A stretch of 64,000 nt of DNA from an uncultured Lachnospiraceae bacterium (GCA_910585215.1 CAJUDQ010000007.1:5640-69639); one strand, 5' to 3'; positions 25,601 through 34,859 are shown, counted from the first letter of the stretch. Notes: generated by a model from the sequence alone, not told the origin. Made by a program: numbers and translations.

Positions 25601-28231
25601 TTATTTTTTATACAAGAAATTTTGGTTTTTCCCATTGCGCTTTGCTTTGAATAATGCTCTGTCTGCATTTTGATACAGAGTCGTAAAATCGGTTCCATGC
25701 TCTGGATAGCAGCACACACCGCTTGAACAGGTAATATGCTGTCCGCTGATTTCAAAATCCATATACTTGTGCATATCTTTCATTCTCGCCGCAAGCTCAT
25801 CCTTATTCATTTCTGCTTTCATTAGTATGCCAAATTCATCGCCTCCCATACGGCAAACCACATCATGTTCTCTAAAACAATACTCAAGTCTTGTGGCAAA
25901 TTTCTGTAATATTTCATCTCCTAAAAGATGCCCGACTTCATCGTTAATCGCTTTAAAATTATCAATATCTACAATAATAAAATTACATCTCACATTTTCA
26001 TTCTTTACAAAATAATCTCGAATCAATTTTTCAAACTGTGACTGGTTCCACAATCCGGTAAGAAAGTCAGTAGTTGCAAGCCTTTCCATTACATCCATTC
26101 TGTCGCGAATCTCTTTCTCCTCTCTGGTTTTTCTCTTGCTCAGGTCGGAAAGCACATGATTCACACAGCGCAATGCATCCTCTTTTGCAAACGGTTTTGT
26201 CATAAAATCAGCAGCTCCGGCTTTCAATGCTTTTACAATTGTAGCATCATCGGCCTGTGAGGACACAATCACAGGAATCTCCTTTGTCGACTGTTCCGCC
26301 TTCAGAGCTTCAAGTACCTGAAAACCGTCAAGACGCGGCATATAAATATCCAGAACAATAATATCCGCCTTTCCTCCTCTTCTGAAATAATCCAGTGCCG
26401 TTTCACCATCAGATGCCTCAATAATAGAAAAGGTATCTTTAAAATAATCTGTAATAATCGCCCGATTCATGGCAAGGTCATCAATGACAAGCATGATATG
26501 CTCTTTTTCATAATCACGCACAAGAATCCTTGCATTTTCCAGCTCGTCTTCGGCTCCTGCCATATGCAGAATCTCCAGTTCCTGAAGTTCATTTTCAAAT
26601 TCTTTATCCGGCATAGGCTTTGCAAAATAATAGCCCTGTGCATAGTTACAGTCAAGGCTTTTTAAAAGCTCTATCTGCTCCTTAGTCTCAACACCTTCTG
26701 CCACTACATAAAGATTCATCCACTTTGCAAGTCCCATAATAAAATTGATAATGCTTCTGGAACTGTTGCGTTCTCCATAGCTCTGAATAATCTTCATATC
26801 AATCTTTAAAATGTCAATTGGCAGCTTGGACAGCATATTTAACGAAGAATATCCGCTTCCAAAATCGTCCATCTCTATAGTAAATCCGGCATTTTTCAAA
26901 TCATCCACTACCTTTAACAACTGTTTTGGATTTTCTGTATAAGCACTTTCTGTAATTTCAAGATGAAGGTATTTTGGCTTTAATCCATATTTTGTCAACA
27001 GCCCCAGAAAGATTTCGGGAAGATTTTCTTTATAAATATCCTTTCTTGAAACATTGACCGATACCGGCACATATTTATTTTCTTCTCTTATCCAGTGGCT
27101 GATAATTTCACAGGTCTTTTCCCAGACAAACATATCCAGTTCTGTGATAAACCCGTTTTTCTCAAAAATAGGAATAAAATCATTTGGCGGTATCAACCCT
27201 TTGGTCGGATGTATCCACCGGACAAGCGCTTCTGCTCCCGCCATTTTTTCACTGAACAAATCGTATTTTGGCTGAAGATAAACATGAAACTCCCCATTTT
27301 CAAGCGCCTGTATCATATCATCTGTAATCTGCTGTTCAAGATACATCTGCTTTCCTATGGATTCATCATAATAAAAAATATCTTCTCCATAATTTCCTTT
27401 TCCACATTTTACTGCGCTCACTGCGCGGTCACACATAATCTGAATATCTTCTGTGACAGATTCTATTCTGTATATGCCAAAGTTTAAATGCACTCTGATA
27501 TCCAGAGGGTAATGGTCAAGCTCCTCCACCAGAAGATTATGCAGACGTTCAAACTCACTCTGATTTCTCTCACATAAAATAAGAAACCGGTCAGCATATT
27601 CTCTTGCGCACACGGCAGTTTCATCATTTAACAGGTCTTTCAGCCTGTCTCCAATATGCTTTAACAGCATGTCCCCTTCTTCAAAACCGTAGGATTCATT
27701 AAACAGTTTAAAATGTTCAATATCTAATACAATAATGTCAAATTCTTTTTCGGGATAATCCTCAAGAATCTCCATACAACGGCTGTGAAACGCAGTCTTT
27801 GTATAAAGTCCTGTCACATCATCTCTTTCCAGAATATCCACTTTTTCCATACTCTCATACAATTCAATCAAATTTTTAATTCTCTGCAGCAGTACTGGAG
27901 GATTATAAGGCTTTGGCACAAAATCACTTGCTCCCAGATATAACGCCTTTAATTCCGAGTCATCTCCAAATCTCTGGCTTGCCACAAGTACAGGAATCTG
28001 TCCAAGCATATTTTCCTCTTGCATAATCTGCAAAACTTCATAACCATCCATTACCGGCATGACAATATCAAGCAGAACCATACTAAATCTGTGGATACCT
28101 TCCCTCAATATTTCTATCGCTTCCTGCCCGTTGCCTGTATATGTCACATTATATTCGCCTTCCAGTATTTCCTTTAAAATCGCCTGATTTAGCTTCTGGT
28201 CTTCCACTACCAGTATACTTCTTCTATGCAT
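25601..28231 (-). CDS. REC-GGDEF*-EAL-REC-GGDEF c-di-GMP response regulator
   Basis: 876 residues. Receiver 1 (1-125; LLDIVMPVMDG), degenerate GGDEF (about 135-295; REYADRF), EAL (about 310-555; EALVRW, DDFGSGYSSL, EGVET), receiver 2 (about 580-700; VLDIYMPRLDG), and an intact GGDEF (about 715-876; RMGGDEFG) with an inhibitory RxxD (REHD) five residues upstream. Both phosphoacceptor Asp residues are present. It can plausibly both make and break c-di-GMP under two phospho-inputs. No partner kinase is adjacent. AGGAG precedes the ATG. Confidence 0.93.
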   Translation of the reverse strand: MHRRSILVVEDQKLNQAILKEILEGEYNVTYTGNGQEAIEILREGIHRFSMVLLDIVMPVMDGYEVLQIMQEENMLGQIPVLVASQRFGDDSELKALYLGASDFVPKPYNPPVLLQRIKNLIELYESMEKVDILERDDVTGLYTKTAFHSRCMEILEDYPEKEFDIIVLDIEHFKLFNESYGFEEGDMLLKHIGDRLKDLLNDETAVCAREYADRFLILCERNQSEFERLHNLLVEELDHYPLDIRVHLNFGIYRIESVTEDIQIMCDRAVSAVKCGKGNYGEDIFYYDESIGKQMYLEQQITDDMIQALENGEFHVYLQPKYDLFSEKMAGAEALVRWIHPTKGLIPPNDFIPIFEKNGFITELDMFVWEKTCEIISHWIREENKYVPVSVNVSRKDIYKENLPEIFLGLLTKYGLKPKYLHLEITESAYTENPKQLLKVVDDLKNAGFTIEMDDFGSGYSSLNMLSKLPIDILKIDMKIIQSYGERNSSRSIINFIMGLAKWMNLYVVAEGVETKEQIELLKSLDCNYAQGYYFAKPMPDKEFENELQELEILHMAGAEDELENARILVRDYEKEHIMLVIDDLAMNRAIITDYFKDTFSIIEASDGETALDYFRRGGKADIIVLDIYMPRLDGFQVLEALKAEQSTKEIPVIVSSQADDATIVKALKAGAADFMTKPFAKEDALRCVNHVLSDLSKRKTREEKEIRDRMDVMERLATTDFLTGLWNQSQFEKLIRDYFVKNENVRCNFIIVDIDNFKAINDEVGHLLGDEILQKFATRLEYCFREHDVVCRMGGDEFGILMKAEMNKDELAARMKDMHKYMDFEISGQHITCSSGVCCYPEHGTDFTTLYQNADRALFKAKRNGKNQNFLYKK

Positions 28232-28382
28232 ATGATATCTCCTCTCTGAATGTAGAACCGATTTTCTTTCCTTTAAAATATCACTTTCATAACATTCCGA
28301 CCATTATATAACATTTATTATATTACAATCCTTTTCTATGTACAAGTCATATTTTGCATGAAAAAAGCGGTGAAAAATCCTG

Positions 28383-28428
28383 AAAAAAAGGTATTTGGAG
28401 GAGACTTTTTTCTGCTCCTCTAAATACC
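28383..28428 (-). terminator. Strong rho-independent terminator
   Basis: Minus-strand stem GGTATTTAGAGGAG against CTCCTCCAAATACC (one mismatch) with an 11-nt loop, then seven U. It probably once ended the ABC exporter transcript, from which it is now separated by the IS-like insertion. Confidence 0.85.
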
Positions 28429-28559
28429 TTTCATAAAACTCTTTTACTGTTATTATTTCAAGATTTTTATCACTGCTTACAACAGATAAAGAGTTATCCT
28501 TACTGGCAATATACAATGTTTTTGTATATTTGGTAAAATCTATGGAAATCTTATAGAAT

Positions 28560-28706
28560 TTTAACTTTTTGTACCAAGAAGTCTCCCACCTTTAAGGTGA
28601 CATCATTCGTGAAAACCGTCGGGCAGACAGAGCTAGCTCGTTGATACTGAATACGTTGGTATCCTTGAGCGAGGAGCCCACTTCTTAAGTGGTGGGAGCA
28701 CATCAC
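28560..28706 (+). mobile_element. Solo IS200/IS605 right end / TnpB guide-RNA scaffold remnant
   Basis: The segment has a short CACC-TTTAA-GGTG hairpin near 28590, GTCGGGCAGACAGAGC, a CTTGAGCGAGGAGCCC segment and the terminal hairpin CCCACTTCTTAAGTGGTGGG, ending GCACATCAC. This is the layout of IS605-type right ends in Clostridia, which overlap the omega RNA of TnpB. The frame KKSPTFKVTSFVKTVGQTEL before it may be the last codons of a lost tnpB. No tnpA or tnpB is nearby. It abuts the ABC exporter stop codon. Confidence 0.65.
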
Positions 28707-28707
28707 A

Positions 28708-30297
28708 TCAGTTTGTAAAATGTGCCTTTTCATCTTCCACAAGAATCACTCTGTCAAATCTGTCTGTCTCATTTATATTGTGGGTAATATCCATTACAAG
28801 CAGGTGATATTTCTTCTGATAGCTTTTGACCAGCTTATACATTTTATTCCGATTTTCCGCATCCAATGCACGAAACCCCTCGTCAATTACAAGAATATCT
28901 TCCTCTCCCACATGATACAACGCTCTGGCTATCGCCATTCTCTGGAGAAGCCCTGCGGAAAGCTCATCCGTTCTTTTTCCTTCTATGTTATCAACAGTAC
29001 CAAACTTCAGCTCTGTTTCCTGCAAAATACGTTCCAATCTTGCGTCATCAGCTTGACCCTCCACAACAATATTACGGATAATATCATCAAACAGAATAAC
29101 TGGATTATCCTCTATGTAGACTATTTTATTCTTTTTTTGCGCATTTTTCCTATATGTCACTGTTCCAGTTACCGGTTGGTACAAGTTCATCAGCAGCTTG
29201 CATAAAGTAGATTTTCCAGTGCCGTTTCCGCCGATAATTCCATAATATTTCCCGTTTTCAAGAGACAGTGTACAATCTTTCAACAACAATTTCCCATTCG
29301 GATAATGAAAGGTGATATTCTCAAAAGCCACTCCATCAAATCCACTTATGGACGTATCAGATATTTTCTCTTCTAATATCAGCTCTTCTAACCTGTCCAC
29401 CGATACTTTGGCGCCCTTAAAGCGCATAAGTACATTACTATAAGCAACAAAGGGAACCGTTATTTTGTTTAACAGTTGAAGAAACAAAGTCAGTGTTCCT
29501 ACTGTAAATCTGCTTCCAGTAACTAAAAATATAGCAGCCGAATAAACAATTGTAAATGGCAGTCCCATAAAAAAATCTGTAACACCTGAAAAAATACCAT
29601 TATATTTTGCTCTGCGCAAATCCAGTTCCAGCTGTCCATCAATCTGATTCTGAAATTCCTTTAACATCGTTGGTTGATAATTATGCACCTTGATTACCTC
29701 AATTCCTTTTACGATTCTAGTAATCAAATTCATTATATTATCTTCATGTATCATATATCGGCTTCTAATTTTCTGTATCTGTTTTCCAATAAATTTTCCA
29801 CTGAGCAGAATGACAGGAAAAGTAACCAACACCACAGTAGCAAGTATCCAATTGCAATAGTACAAGTAAATGAGGGAAATTACCAGTTCAAAAGGTATCG
29901 TTATTAATTCCAAGCCAGAACGCACCAGTTCCATGACCGCACCTATATTTTGGGAATAATCTGTCAGGATTCTCCCTTCTCCCATATCTTTTAATTTTCC
30001 TGCTGGACACTGAATAACAGACGCCATATAGGCAGAACGCATATCATAGGACAGCCTGCCAACAAGGCTGTCTATGCAAATATTTTTTAGGAGAAGACCA
30101 ACAGCTCCCCATGCTGTCACAAACAGGCCCAAGAGCAGAACATTTCCAAACGTTGCTGACCTGCTTTCAATTCCGTCAAAAACGTATTTAGAATAACCCG
30201 CCATTCCAAGCGCAAAAGTACTGCGTATAATGGTACTAATAACAATAAGAAACACACTTACTCCATGTTTTTTTAGCCTGCATACTACATATGACAT
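28708..30297 (-). CDS. ABC exporter (fused membrane and ATPase domains)
   Basis: 529 residues. Six membrane helices (about 12-290) of the type I exporter fold precede the ATPase domain with P-loop GGNGTGKST (about 362), signature LSAGLLQRMA, and Walker B DILVIDEGFRALD. The signature is LSAGL rather than LSGGQ. Substrate unknown. Downstream of the ArsR-like gene (36 bp apart), so probably controlled by it. AGGAGG precedes the ATG. The C-terminus ends two bases from the IS-like remnant and may have been trimmed. Confidence 0.9.
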   Translation of the reverse strand: MSYVVCRLKKHGVSVFLIVISTIIRSTFALGMAGYSKYVFDGIESRSATFGNVLLLGLFVTAWGAVGLLLKNICIDSLVGRLSYDMRSAYMASVIQCPAGKLKDMGEGRILTDYSQNIGAVMELVRSGLELITIPFELVISLIYLYYCNWILATVVLVTFPVILLSGKFIGKQIQKIRSRYMIHEDNIMNLITRIVKGIEVIKVHNYQPTMLKEFQNQIDGQLELDLRRAKYNGIFSGVTDFFMGLPFTIVYSAAIFLVTGSRFTVGTLTLFLQLLNKITVPFVAYSNVLMRFKGAKVSVDRLEELILEEKISDTSISGFDGVAFENITFHYPNGKLLLKDCTLSLENGKYYGIIGGNGTGKSTLCKLLMNLYQPVTGTVTYRKNAQKKNKIVYIEDNPVILFDDIIRNIVVEGQADDARLERILQETELKFGTVDNIEGKRTDELSAGLLQRMAIARALYHVGEEDILVIDEGFRALDAENRNKMYKLVKSYQKKYHLLVMDITHNINETDRFDRVILVEDEKAHFTN

Positions 30298-30333
30298 ATT
30301 TCCTCCTAACCCAAATAAACTGTCATCAAAATT

Positions 30334-30990
30334 TTACCTCTCACTTACTTCATCTGTTTTCCATATTCCCTGTGTATAGGTTTCATCTACCATGTCGCTT
30401 ATGCCTGCCAGAAGCATAACAATCCCCTGTACTCTGTGGGGCTGAACAATATATAATCCTTTCTGCTGTTTATCCTCCACAATGATATCAGCAGCAAGAA
30501 GAGGCTTCATATGATGATAAACCTGCCCTGTAGAACCAAAATGGCATTTTTCTACAAGCTCTGCCACTGTTTTTGGTCCGCGAAGTATTTCCAGCAATAT
30601 CGTAAGTCTGCTTTCATTGCCAACACAGGCCAGCACTTTACCAGCCACACCCTCATCAATAAGGGATAACAAATCATCAACAGAAACGGCATTTCGTATC
30701 CAGTTAGACTGACGGCCGCCGGAAGTATATACGCCAAGATAGGTCACAAGCCCGCTTACACCCCTCTCTTCTGTTTCACAGCACAGCTCCTTCATCTGTT
30801 CACTCAGACGCTTATCCGGATGCATTTCCTGCATAACATGTACTCTTTCCAGCTTTTTTGATGAAGCCTCGTGATAATTCTCCTTTGTTATTACAGTCCG
30901 CAATTCATCAAGCTGCGAGGATACCCTATTTTGAAGATTTTGCATTTGCTCTTTGAGAGCATTGATTTCCTTGTCATAATCTCTTTCCAT
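30334..30990 (-). CDS. ArsR-like helix-turn-helix regulator with coiled-coil N-terminus
   Basis: 218 residues. A coiled coil (about 5-45) and a middle region of unknown fold precede an ArsR-type winged helix (about 120-190; SRLTILLEILRGPKTVAELVEK, GSTGQVYHHMKPL). No CxC metal site is seen in the recognition region, so the inducer is unlikely to be a classical metal. Two large palindromes overlap its own promoter, pointing to autorepression and control of the ABC exporter. Confidence 0.85.
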   Translation of the reverse strand: MERDYDKEINALKEQMQNLQNRVSSQLDELRTVITKENYHEASSKKLERVHVMQEMHPDKRLSEQMKELCCETEERGVSGLVTYLGVYTSGGRQSNWIRNAVSVDDLLSLIDEGVAGKVLACVGNESRLTILLEILRGPKTVAELVEKCHFGSTGQVYHHMKPLLAADIIVEDKQQKGLYIVQPHRVQGIVMLLAGISDMVDETYTQGIWKTDEVSER

Positions 30991-31021
30991 AATTTTATTT
31001 TCCTTTCTTCAAAAAAACATT

Positions 31022-31092
31022 TTATAATTACGTAATTATAAATTTCTATAATTACGTAATTATAAAATACTATAAAATCCAGTGTATGTCAA
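31022..31092 (-). promoter_or_regulatory. Promoter with twin 18-20 bp palindromic operators
   Basis: -35 TTGACA (31087-31092 complement), 17-bp spacer, -10 TATTTT (31064-31069 complement). Two perfect palindromes follow: TATAATTACGTAATTATA at 31047-31064 and TTATAATTACGTAATTATAA at 31022-31041, centres 24 bp apart, about two helical turns. A weaker half-like match (GTAATTTCGTAAATAC) is near 31120. Confidence 0.85.
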
Positions 31093-31145
31093 CAGTTCTT
31101 TGAAAAAATTTTTAAAATTCTGTAATTTCGTAAATACATATCAAC

Positions 31146-32294
31146 TCAAAGTATCACATTGGGCGTCAGTGTAATTGCCGCATCCATATCCGCATCAGGT
31201 CTTAAAAAGCAACATCTTGATACCCTAAAGCGAATATCGCTTTCTGGCAGTCTCATTTTCAGCGGCATACCATATGAATTAGGCTTTCCACCAGTTTCAA
31301 TCCCAATAATTTCTGCAATTTGATTATCCTTTAAAGTAACTGCAAAGGTCCTTGCACTGCTGAATGTATGATGCGAAACTTTACAATATATATGTTTTGG
31401 CAAAAGCACATCTTTCTTCTGATTCCTAATCAAATCCTGTCTTCTTGTAATATACTCTGCTTTTCCAGAAGAAAAGTCAATCATCTCATATCTTCTGAAA
31501 TATTCTATATCTGTAAACGAAATAAACTCGTCAATCACAGCAGAACTGCCACCCATATTGCTGCTTAAATCCAGTATAAATAAATCTATCTGTTTTTCTT
31601 TGCAGATATATGCCAGTTTTTTTAGCATTTCTTTATATTTTTCATTACAGATACAGGAATTTAAATGCATAATCACTGTGTTATCCAGAATTTCATAAGA
31701 AAGAAAATCCTCATCGCTAGGAAAATCAAGAAAACCATCATAAAATGAAAGTGGAATCTTCTTTTTGATTATTTTTCCATTTGAGAAAAAAGAGACCAGA
31801 TACTCGTCTTTTTCACCAAACAGCAGTTTCAGATTCATTTCGCTGAAAATGTGATAATTTATGTATGGATATTTTATCATTCTGCTTTTTACTAAAAAAA
31901 CATTTTCATGTGGTATTCTGCAGGAAATCATATTAATTACATTCTCTATTGCCATTCCTTCAATTTCAGCTATTTTTGACCCCTCTGGAATATCATCATA
32001 CCACCTTTCAAGCAGCAGCTCATCTGCATTTTTTTCATTCCAGCAACATTGCAGTCTCAAACACCGGCTTTTTAATGTATATGGTATTTCAATATTCGTA
32101 TGGCCGTCATGAAAAAAAACTGTTAACTCTGTCGCCGCATCTAAAAAACTGTTATAATCATATTTTTCACACTTTTTCCTTAAATATAATTGCTCAAAGC
32201 ATTCCTTCTGATACTTATCTTCAATCAGCAGGGGATGCTTTTGCAATGCGTGATATAGATACTCTAAATCCGTCTGATATTCTATGTCTGTCAT
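31146..32294 (-). CDS. S41-family (C-terminal processing/tricorn-like) peptidase
   Basis: 382 residues. The C-terminal half carries DLSSNMGGSSAV (strand before the oxyanion region), HHTFSSARTFAVTL with the likely nucleophile Ser, and ETGGKPNSYG, in the S41 order. The N-terminal part has FHDGHTNIEI, typical of small intracellular S41 proteins. No signal peptide or PDZ domain is evident. The ATG at 32294 follows AGGAGG; the upstream extension is basic and lacks a ribosome site. Substrate unknown. Upstream of the ArsR-like gene on the same strand. Confidence 0.82.
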   Translation of the reverse strand: MTDIEYQTDLEYLYHALQKHPLLIEDKYQKECFEQLYLRKKCEKYDYNSFLDAATELTVFFHDGHTNIEIPYTLKSRCLRLQCCWNEKNADELLLERWYDDIPEGSKIAEIEGMAIENVINMISCRIPHENVFLVKSRMIKYPYINYHIFSEMNLKLLFGEKDEYLVSFFSNGKIIKKKIPLSFYDGFLDFPSDEDFLSYEILDNTVIMHLNSCICNEKYKEMLKKLAYICKEKQIDLFILDLSSNMGGSSAVIDEFISFTDIEYFRRYEMIDFSSGKAEYITRRQDLIRNQKKDVLLPKHIYCKVSHHTFSSARTFAVTLKDNQIAEIIGIETGGKPNSYGMPLKMRLPESDIRFRVSRCCFLRPDADMDAAITLTPNVIL

Positions 32295-32519
32295 CAAAAT
32301 TAATTTCCTCCTTTTATAAATATAAACATTTATTGTATAGTTTTTTACATTCAATAAAATACACGATTTATATCATAGCAGTCAAATAAGTATTTATTAT
32401 AGTATTTAGTATACAGATAAATCAGAAAAAATACAAGTTTTACAAAATATTTCTTTGTATAACCTGAAAAATGTTGTATAATAGGTTCAATCAGTAATAT
32501 TGCAGGAAAGAGTTTGGTT

Positions 32520-33725
32520 ATGAATGAGTATAACAGCAAAAAGGATAAATTAGAAATATTATTTATGAAGGCGGGGATTAAGATAAAAAAGTTTTTCAAA
32601 ACGAAATTTGGCAGGTATTTGTGGCAGCTTGTAAGTTCCATGCTGATACTGGCCGTAACAGGAGGGATAGGAGTATTTGCCGCATATGCAAAGACAGAGG
32701 GGTCTTCCATGACATATGCCAAAGATTATTTTAAGAGCTTTATGACACACAGCTGGAGTGTTTTATATGCAAAGACAGATTTAAAAAATTCCAAATTTAT
32801 CAATGAGGAATCTTTTGGAAGAATGATGAATCATATTGTGCCGGCAAGAGGCTCTGATACTTATGAATTTGTAGACAGAGGAAGTGACGGCGCATATCAT
32901 CTGATTGATGTGGTTTATCAGGAGACAGGCAGTGATATTAAACGGACAATGACCCTGAGAATGAAAAAGCAGGAGGAGAAAAACATGCTGATTTTTAATC
33001 AGTGGCGGGTTTCTCTGAAAGAGGAAATTATAAAAAACTGTACCATTACAGCTCCGGTAAATATGAGTGTAACTGTGGACGGAGTCAGTCTGGCAGACTG
33101 CTCATATACAGATGATGAAACAGGAAGTCTTCGAACTTATACTTTAGATGAGGTGCTTGCAGGGATACATTCTTTAGAAGTGTCATCTTCGGGAACTGGC
33201 AGTGCACAGGAGAGTTTTTTGTGGGATGAAAGCAATTCTTCTTATATTGTGCAGACGACAGAGCTTCCTTTGAGCAATGATATTATAACTACCTGTTCAG
33301 ATAATGCCATTGATATTATTGTAGGGATTTACAGCGGCGTTTTGACAAATGCAGGCTGTGATGCAGTAAAGGAATTTTTCACATCGGATGAGGATAAGGC
33401 CGGAGTAGATGAGGTATATGCAGGAATGGTGGCAGCAGTAAATCAGGAGGATGGAAGTACTCTTTTGACGATGACATTTGACAGCTATGATACGGAAGTA
33501 CTGGACTATGTGTTTGGTCAGAGCTTTGGCGTAAGGTTTGTCTTTGGAACTACGTTCAGTGCAAAGGGAAGCCGGACACAGCTCACGGGAGTAAGGCAAA
33601 GCTATGAGGGGAGTACACAGGGTGAGGCGATTGTCAGATTTGAATGTCGCGATGGAAACTGGGTTCCATGCAGAATTGAGATGGCATGCTTTGATTACAG
33701 CAAACCGGCAGAACCGGAAGAATAA
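32520..33725 (+). CDS. Single-pass membrane protein of unknown function
   Basis: About 401 residues. A basic N-terminus (KIKKFFKTKFGRYLWQ) leads into one membrane helix (about 36-57, LVSSMLILAVTGGIGVFAAYA). The outer part is about 340 residues, with no domain I recognise, though SVTVDGVSLADCSY recalls the carrier-like repeats of TcaA-type envelope proteins. Acidic end. The ATG at 32520 follows AGGAAAG. It is 22 bp before an ABC ATPase gene and likely co-transcribed. Confidence 0.7.
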   Translation: MNEYNSKKDKLEILFMKAGIKIKKFFKTKFGRYLWQLVSSMLILAVTGGIGVFAAYAKTEGSSMTYAKDYFKSFMTHSWSVLYAKTDLKNSKFINEESFGRMMNHIVPARGSDTYEFVDRGSDGAYHLIDVVYQETGSDIKRTMTLRMKKQEEKNMLIFNQWRVSLKEEIIKNCTITAPVNMSVTVDGVSLADCSYTDDETGSLRTYTLDEVLAGIHSLEVSSSGTGSAQESFLWDESNSSYIVQTTELPLSNDIITTCSDNAIDIIVGIYSGVLTNAGCDAVKEFFTSDEDKAGVDEVYAGMVAAVNQEDGSTLLTMTFDSYDTEVLDYVFGQSFGVRFVFGTTFSAKGSRTQLTGVRQSYEGSTQGEAIVRFECRDGNWVPCRIEMACFDYSKPAEPEE

Positions 33726-33747
33726 ATGACAGGTTGGAATTTTGCAA

Positions 33748-34380
33748 ATGAAAATAGAGATAAAGAATTATACAAAAATTATCAAAGGAAGCACAGTGCT
33801 TGACAATATTAACGCTGTTTTTGAGAGTGGAAAAATATATGGTTTAAAAGGAAAAAACGGTTCGGGAAAAACTATGCTTATGCGGGCAATATCTGGTTTG
33901 ATAAGACCAAGTTCCGGTGAGGTAATAATAGAAAATGAAGTGCTTGGCAGGGATATTTCTTTTCCAAGAAGCATAGGAGTATTAATAGAAAATCCGGCAT
34001 TTCTTGCAAATGAAACTGGATTTTCAAATTTGAGAATGCTGGCGGATTTGGGAGAGGGTGTAAGTAATGAGGATATTGAGGCTGTGCTTTCAGAACTGGG
34101 ACTTGACCCAAAGGAGAAAAAAAGCTATAAAAAATATTCGCTGGGTATGAAGCAAAAGCTTGGCATTGCAGCGGCAGTAATGGAACATCCGGATATTATT
34201 ATACTGGATGAGCCAATTAATGCATTAGACCAGGATTCAGTGGAGACAGTAAAAAAAATAATTATCAGAGAGAGAGACAGAGGAGCTGTTATTATACTGG
34301 CATGTCACGATACAGAAGAGCTTGAATATCTTTCAGATGAAATTGTTTGTATACATGAAGGAAAAATAATATCTGTATAA
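33748..34380 (+). CDS. ABC transporter ATP-binding protein
   Basis: About 210 residues. P-loop GKNGSGKT (about 37), signature YSLGMKQKLG, Walker B IIILDEPINALD, His switch CHDTEE. Close to small antibiotic/lantibiotic-type ATPases. No membrane partner other than the single-pass protein before it is encoded here. Start is ATG 33748 or TTG 33742; the ribosome site is weak for both, suggesting coupling to the gene upstream. Confidence 0.88.
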   Translation: MKIEIKNYTKIIKGSTVLDNINAVFESGKIYGLKGKNGSGKTMLMRAISGLIRPSSGEVIIENEVLGRDISFPRSIGVLIENPAFLANETGFSNLRMLADLGEGVSNEDIEAVLSELGLDPKEKKSYKKYSLGMKQKLGIAAAVMEHPDIIILDEPINALDQDSVETVKKIIIRERDRGAVIILACHDTEELEYLSDEIVCIHEGKIISV

Positions 34381-34392
34381 AATAGTTGTGAT

Positions 34393-34506
34393 ATGAACAA
34401 AGAACGTCATAGAAATACATTGCAGATACGTATAAAAGCGATTGTATTTCTTATGGCGTTCTTTGTTCTATATGCGTTGTTTTTTATGAGCAGGAAATGC
34501 AGTTGA
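34393..34506 (+). CDS. Possible 37-residue membrane peptide
   Basis: ATG at 34393 to TGA at 34504-34506 encodes a basic start (KERHRNTLQIRIK) and one hydrophobic helix (AIVFLMAFFVLYALFFM). No good ribosome site is visible. The frame overlaps a long inverted repeat, so it may be a terminator or small element rather than a gene. Confidence 0.25.
   Translation: MNKERHRNTLQIRIKAIVFLMAFFVLYALFFMSRKCS
34395..34468. repeat. Long inverted repeat after the ABC ATPase gene
   Basis: Arms 34395-34418 (GAACAAAGAACGTCATAG...) and 34444-34468 pair over about 24 bp with one G-T and one bulge. No T run follows directly, so it is not a typical terminator. Confidence 0.65.
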
Positions 34507-34531
34507 TGAGAGAATGGCGGCAGGATATCGG

Positions 34532-34798
34532 TCAGCTGCCTGATTTTTTTCTGCGATTTCGAACACATTCTGTCAAAAGATATTCTACCTGACCATTAAT
34601 CGAACGAAAATCAACTTCAGCCCATGCTGCGATTTCGTCCCAGAGAGAAGGGGAAAGGCGAAGAAGCATTTGTTTTTTTGATTTCTCCTTCTCTTTTAGA
34701 CTTTTTTCGCGTTTTTTTATTTCTGCTTCCATTTCAGCAATTGACTTTAGCCGTTCTTTTAATTTATTTTCCTTTTCTTTCAGTTCTTCGTCTGTCAC
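34532..34798 (-). CDS. Coiled-coil plus ribbon-helix-helix (Arc-like) protein
   Basis: 88 residues. A charged coiled coil (about 2-44; ELKEKENKLKERLKSIAEME) leads to KKQMLLRLSPSLWDEIAAWAEVDF and INGQVEYLLTECV, a strand-helix-helix pattern of Arc-like DNA-binding proteins. The GTG at 34798 is chosen because GGGAGG lies 6 bp upstream; a GTG at 34876 would overlap the SPFH gene but has no ribosome site. Downstream of SPFH on the same strand. It could bind the palindrome at the SPFH promoter. Confidence 0.7.
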   Translation of the reverse strand: MTDEELKEKENKLKERLKSIAEMEAEIKKREKSLKEKEKSKKQMLLRLSPSLWDEIAAWAEVDFRSINGQVEYLLTECVRNRRKKSGS

Positions 34799-34859
34799 AT
34801 ATAACCTCCCATCTGTAAAATAGCGAATGTGAATAGGTACTGTTAGTTCATATGAAATA

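Noticed and set aside
28304..28516. 70-codon minus-strand ORF
   Set aside because: It contains a near-perfect terminator stem with seven U in its middle and matches no family; it is most likely non-coding.
28560..28706. TldR-type RNA-guided repressor system
   Set aside because: No TnpB-like protein gene, active or inactive, is encoded near either solo right end.
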